The notes under the pieces: model-generated | Database searches by the model: none | What the model saw: the letters and a program-made list of their open reading frames with translations, nothing else | What the model was told of the DNA's origin: nothing | Shown here: positions 62,635-64,000 of the stretch, piece after piece | Layout: every line of letters begins with the position of its first letter | Position numbering within the stretch: the first letter of the stretch is position 1 | NCBI RefSeq assembly: GCF_900102165.1 | Contig: NZ_FNBD01000003.1 | Span: 62,001-126,000 of the forward strand | Direction: 5' to 3' | Length of the DNA stretch: 64,000 nt | Source of the DNA: Cellulophaga baltica | GTDB lineage: Bacteria > Bacteroidota > Bacteroidia > Flavobacteriales > Flavobacteriaceae | Program-made: the position numbers and the translations under genes

Positions 62635-63228
62635 ATGATAAATAAAGATCGTTTTTTAGAAATAGCTATAGCTAAATTCACAAGATTTGGATGTAAGAGA
62701 TTCACCTTAGATGATTTAGCTCATGAGATGGGAATTTCTAAAAAAACGATTTATGAAACTTTTGACACAAAAGAAACAATAGTTACTGATAGTTTGGATT
62801 TTCTTTTAAAGAAGACTGAACTTGAAATTGTAGCGATTACGGCTAAAAAAGAAGCAAACCCAATCCTGTCTATCATTGAGATCTACAGGATTGGGTTTCT
62901 TTTTGTTAAAAATATGAGTCCGGCGTACATCAACGGCTTAAAAAAATACTATCCTAAATCCAATACATTGTATTCAGATTTTAAACTGCGTTTTACCCAT
63001 AAATACATTAAAGAATTATTGGTAAAAGCCCAAAAAAGAAACCTCATACACGCAACCATAAACATTGACCTTACTTGTAATCTATATTTTGGTAATTTAG
63101 AAAACCTAAGTTCAAGATCCTCTAATTTATTTGAGACCTATACCGTCGATGAAATTTTAGAACACTTCGTTATCATTCATCTAAAAGGAATTATTACGGA
63201 AGACTATTTGAAAGCGCGCAAAAGTTAG
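62635..63228 (+). CDS. TetR-family regulator ending the RND operon
   Basis: 197 residues. TetR N-terminal HTH (about 5-50, IAIAKFTRFGCKRFTLDDLAHEMGISKKTIYETFDTKETIV) and a helical ligand domain. 18 nt after the channel gene, so probably cotranscribed, giving the operon a second regulator. The coding DNA contains a perfect 14-bp inverted repeat with a T-run at 62856-62905. Confidence 0.92.
   Translation: MINKDRFLEIAIAKFTRFGCKRFTLDDLAHEMGISKKTIYETFDTKETIVTDSLDFLLKKTELEIVAITAKKEANPILSIIEIYRIGFLFVKNMSPAYINGLKKYYPKSNTLYSDFKLRFTHKYIKELLVKAQKRNLIHATINIDLTCNLYFGNLENLSSRSSNLFETYTVDEILEHFVIIHLKGIITEDYLKARKS
62856..62905 (+). terminator. Terminator-like hairpin inside the tetR coding sequence
   Basis: AAACCCAATCCTGT (62856-62869) and its exact complement (62885-62898) form a 14-bp stem with a 15-nt loop, followed by CTTTTTG. 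It encodes in-frame ANPILSIIEIYRIGF. Whether it stops transcription is unknown. Confidence 0.6.
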
Positions 63229-63239
63229 TTCAGTACCTT

Positions 63240-63716
63240 TTATCTAGTTTCCCAAGACTTATAAGGGTGCTTACTCAACTGCGAATTATAATATTTTGTG
63301 ATCCCTGATACTTCTTCCCCTAACCATACTGGCTTTTTAAAAGCTTCGTTCTCAGAATTTAACTCAACCTCAGCAACTGTCAAACCTTCATTTTCACCAA
63401 AGAACTCATCAACCTCAAAAGTATGATTGCCTACTTGCACCTCGTATCTAAATTTATCAATACTACCAGGCTCTGCAATTTTGAGTAAGGCTTCTGCTTC
63501 TGAAACAGCAATCTCTTTTTCCCATTCAAATCGAGAAACACCCGTATCATTTCCTTTTCCCTTTATGGTTAGAAATCCTTGCTCTCCTTTAATTCGCACC
63601 CTTACCGTACGTTCAGGATCTGTATTTAAAAAGCCCTGAACTATTCTAATTTTAGCGCTTGCCTCTTGCTTATAAGCATCAGATAACACTAAAAATTTTC
63701 GTTCTATTTCAACCAT
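63240..63716 (-). CDS. CYTH-domain protein (triphosphate tunnel phosphatase family)
   Basis: 158 residues. The EIERK signature (Glu3, Glu5, Lys7) opens the protein; RVRIKGEQGFLTIKGKG, RFEWEKEI and FEVDEFFGENEGLTVAEVEL supply the charged tunnel residues. Family activity is inorganic triphosphatase or related. Its ATG is 1 nt from the stop of the upstream oxidoreductase gene. Confidence 0.92.
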   Translation of the reverse strand: MVEIERKFLVLSDAYKQEASAKIRIVQGFLNTDPERTVRVRIKGEQGFLTIKGKGNDTGVSRFEWEKEIAVSEAEALLKIAEPGSIDKFRYEVQVGNHTFEVDEFFGENEGLTVAEVELNSENEAFKKPVWLGEEVSGITKYYNSQLSKHPYKSWETR

Positions 63717-63717
63717 A

Positions 63718-64000
63718 CTACTGCGCTAAAGTCTTTATCTTATCCGATGCTATTCTAGCTTCTTTGTATTCATTATTTGCCAACCAAATCATTGCTGCTG
63801 CCAATGTATCTGGCGCGATAGTCCTATATTTTTTTAATGGACCTACAAGCAAGACATCTACCACCTTCATTACTTGTTTAAATAGCCATTCTCCAGTTCT
63901 TTTTTCAGTTCTATCTCCTCCAATCAAAGAAGGCTGCAATATAAACGTTCTCGTCATTTCTTGTGCCAATACCGCTTCTTCCATTTCTCCTTTCACCTTG
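63718..64000 (-). CDS. NAD(P)-binding oxidoreductase, C-terminal part (5' end outside window)
   Basis: About 94 residues visible; the frame continues open past the window edge (KVKGEMEEAVL before any start), so the gene is cut. VKGEMEEA, FILQPSLIGG and LKKYRTIAPDTLAAAMIWLA match the C-terminal half of HTATIP2/NAD(P)H-binding atypical SDRs. The GTG at 63996 is internal, not a start. Confidence 0.8.
   Translation of the reverse strand, partial: KVKGEMEEAVLAQEMTRTFILQPSLIGGDRTEKRTGEWLFKQVMKVVDVLLVGPLKKYRTIAPDTLAAAMIWLANNEYKEARIASDKIKTLAQ

Noticed and set aside
1-64000. tRNA, rRNA, insertion sequences, prophage, integrase or toxin-antitoxin genes
   Set aside because: I looked for cloverleaf-like GTTCRA segments, transposase motifs, long terminal repeats and small paired genes and found nothing convincing.

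Overview
The window is 64 kb of a low-GC chromosome from a member of the Flavobacteriaceae (Bacteroidota), most likely a marine genus of the Cellulophaga/Maribacter/Zobellia type. The genus is an inference. The phylum call rests on many TAnnTTTG -7 promoter boxes, few Shine-Dalgarno sequences, a complete aerotolerance (Bat) operon, a eukaryote-like IleRS, a GbsR-type regulator in front of an RND pump and many short lipoproteins. I see no tRNA or rRNA gene, insertion sequence, prophage, integrase or CRISPR array. The region reads as stable core genome with small accessory islands.

Layout. 1-8893, mostly minus strand: the 5' part of ileS, a small plus-strand lipoprotein built of 11-residue repeats, a TonB-dependent receptor overlapping recO, gdhA and a cystathionine gamma-synthase/lyase. 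8894-19484: single genes and pairs (DUF4163/DUF3298 lipoprotein, DinB-like protein, ArsC/Spx-like protein with an EamA transporter, thioesterase, nitronate monooxygenase, YheT-type hydrolase, cytochrome c lipoprotein), then a TPP riboswitch driving a lone thiD, a SulP permease, a duplicated-domain lipoprotein and gpsA. 19494-29467: pbpC with two small upstream genes, CvpA, an unknown protein and a very large thioester alpha-2-macroglobulin lipoprotein, which together form a periplasmic defence/peptidoglycan pair in split form. 29782-34846: CAP-domain lipoprotein, 3-hydroxyanthranilate dioxygenase, DUF1304 protein, ALDH7-type dehydrogenase, a structured intergenic region, a tandem-OmpA protein and a helix-hairpin-helix membrane protein. 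34905-41782, minus strand: acyl-ACP desaturase, PPP phosphatase, zinc-ribbon membrane protein, SPFH-GYF protein, AlbA_2/Schlafen-like protein, SDR and aldo/keto reductase.

41973-51099 is the Bat operon in canonical order (MoxR, DUF58, DUF4381-like, BatA, BatB, BatC, BatD, BatE). It is followed by a small membrane protein and a bicarbonate module (SulP permease plus two beta-carbonic anhydrases). 54768-56233 holds pheS and a small conserved gene. 56370-63228 is a tripartite RND efflux operon that begins with a GbsR/MarR regulator and ends with a TetR regulator. The window closes with a CYTH-domain protein and the 3' part of an NAD(P)-binding oxidoreductase.

No single locus is clearly a new biological system. 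The observations most worth following are at the nucleic-acid level: a perfect 14-bp inverted repeat with a T-run inside the tetR coding sequence; a 16-bp-arm palindrome that encloses the promoter and start codon of the 3-hydroxyanthranilate dioxygenase gene; a three-hairpin region whose first two hairpins have the polarity of minus-strand terminators behind a plus-strand gene; an operator-like repeat over the -33 region of the GbsR/RND promoter; and an aldo/keto reductase whose conserved N-terminus lies upstream of any standard start codon. At the protein level the phosphatase/zinc-ribbon/SPFH-GYF/AlbA_2 cluster is the best candidate for an uncharacterised membrane-stress module.
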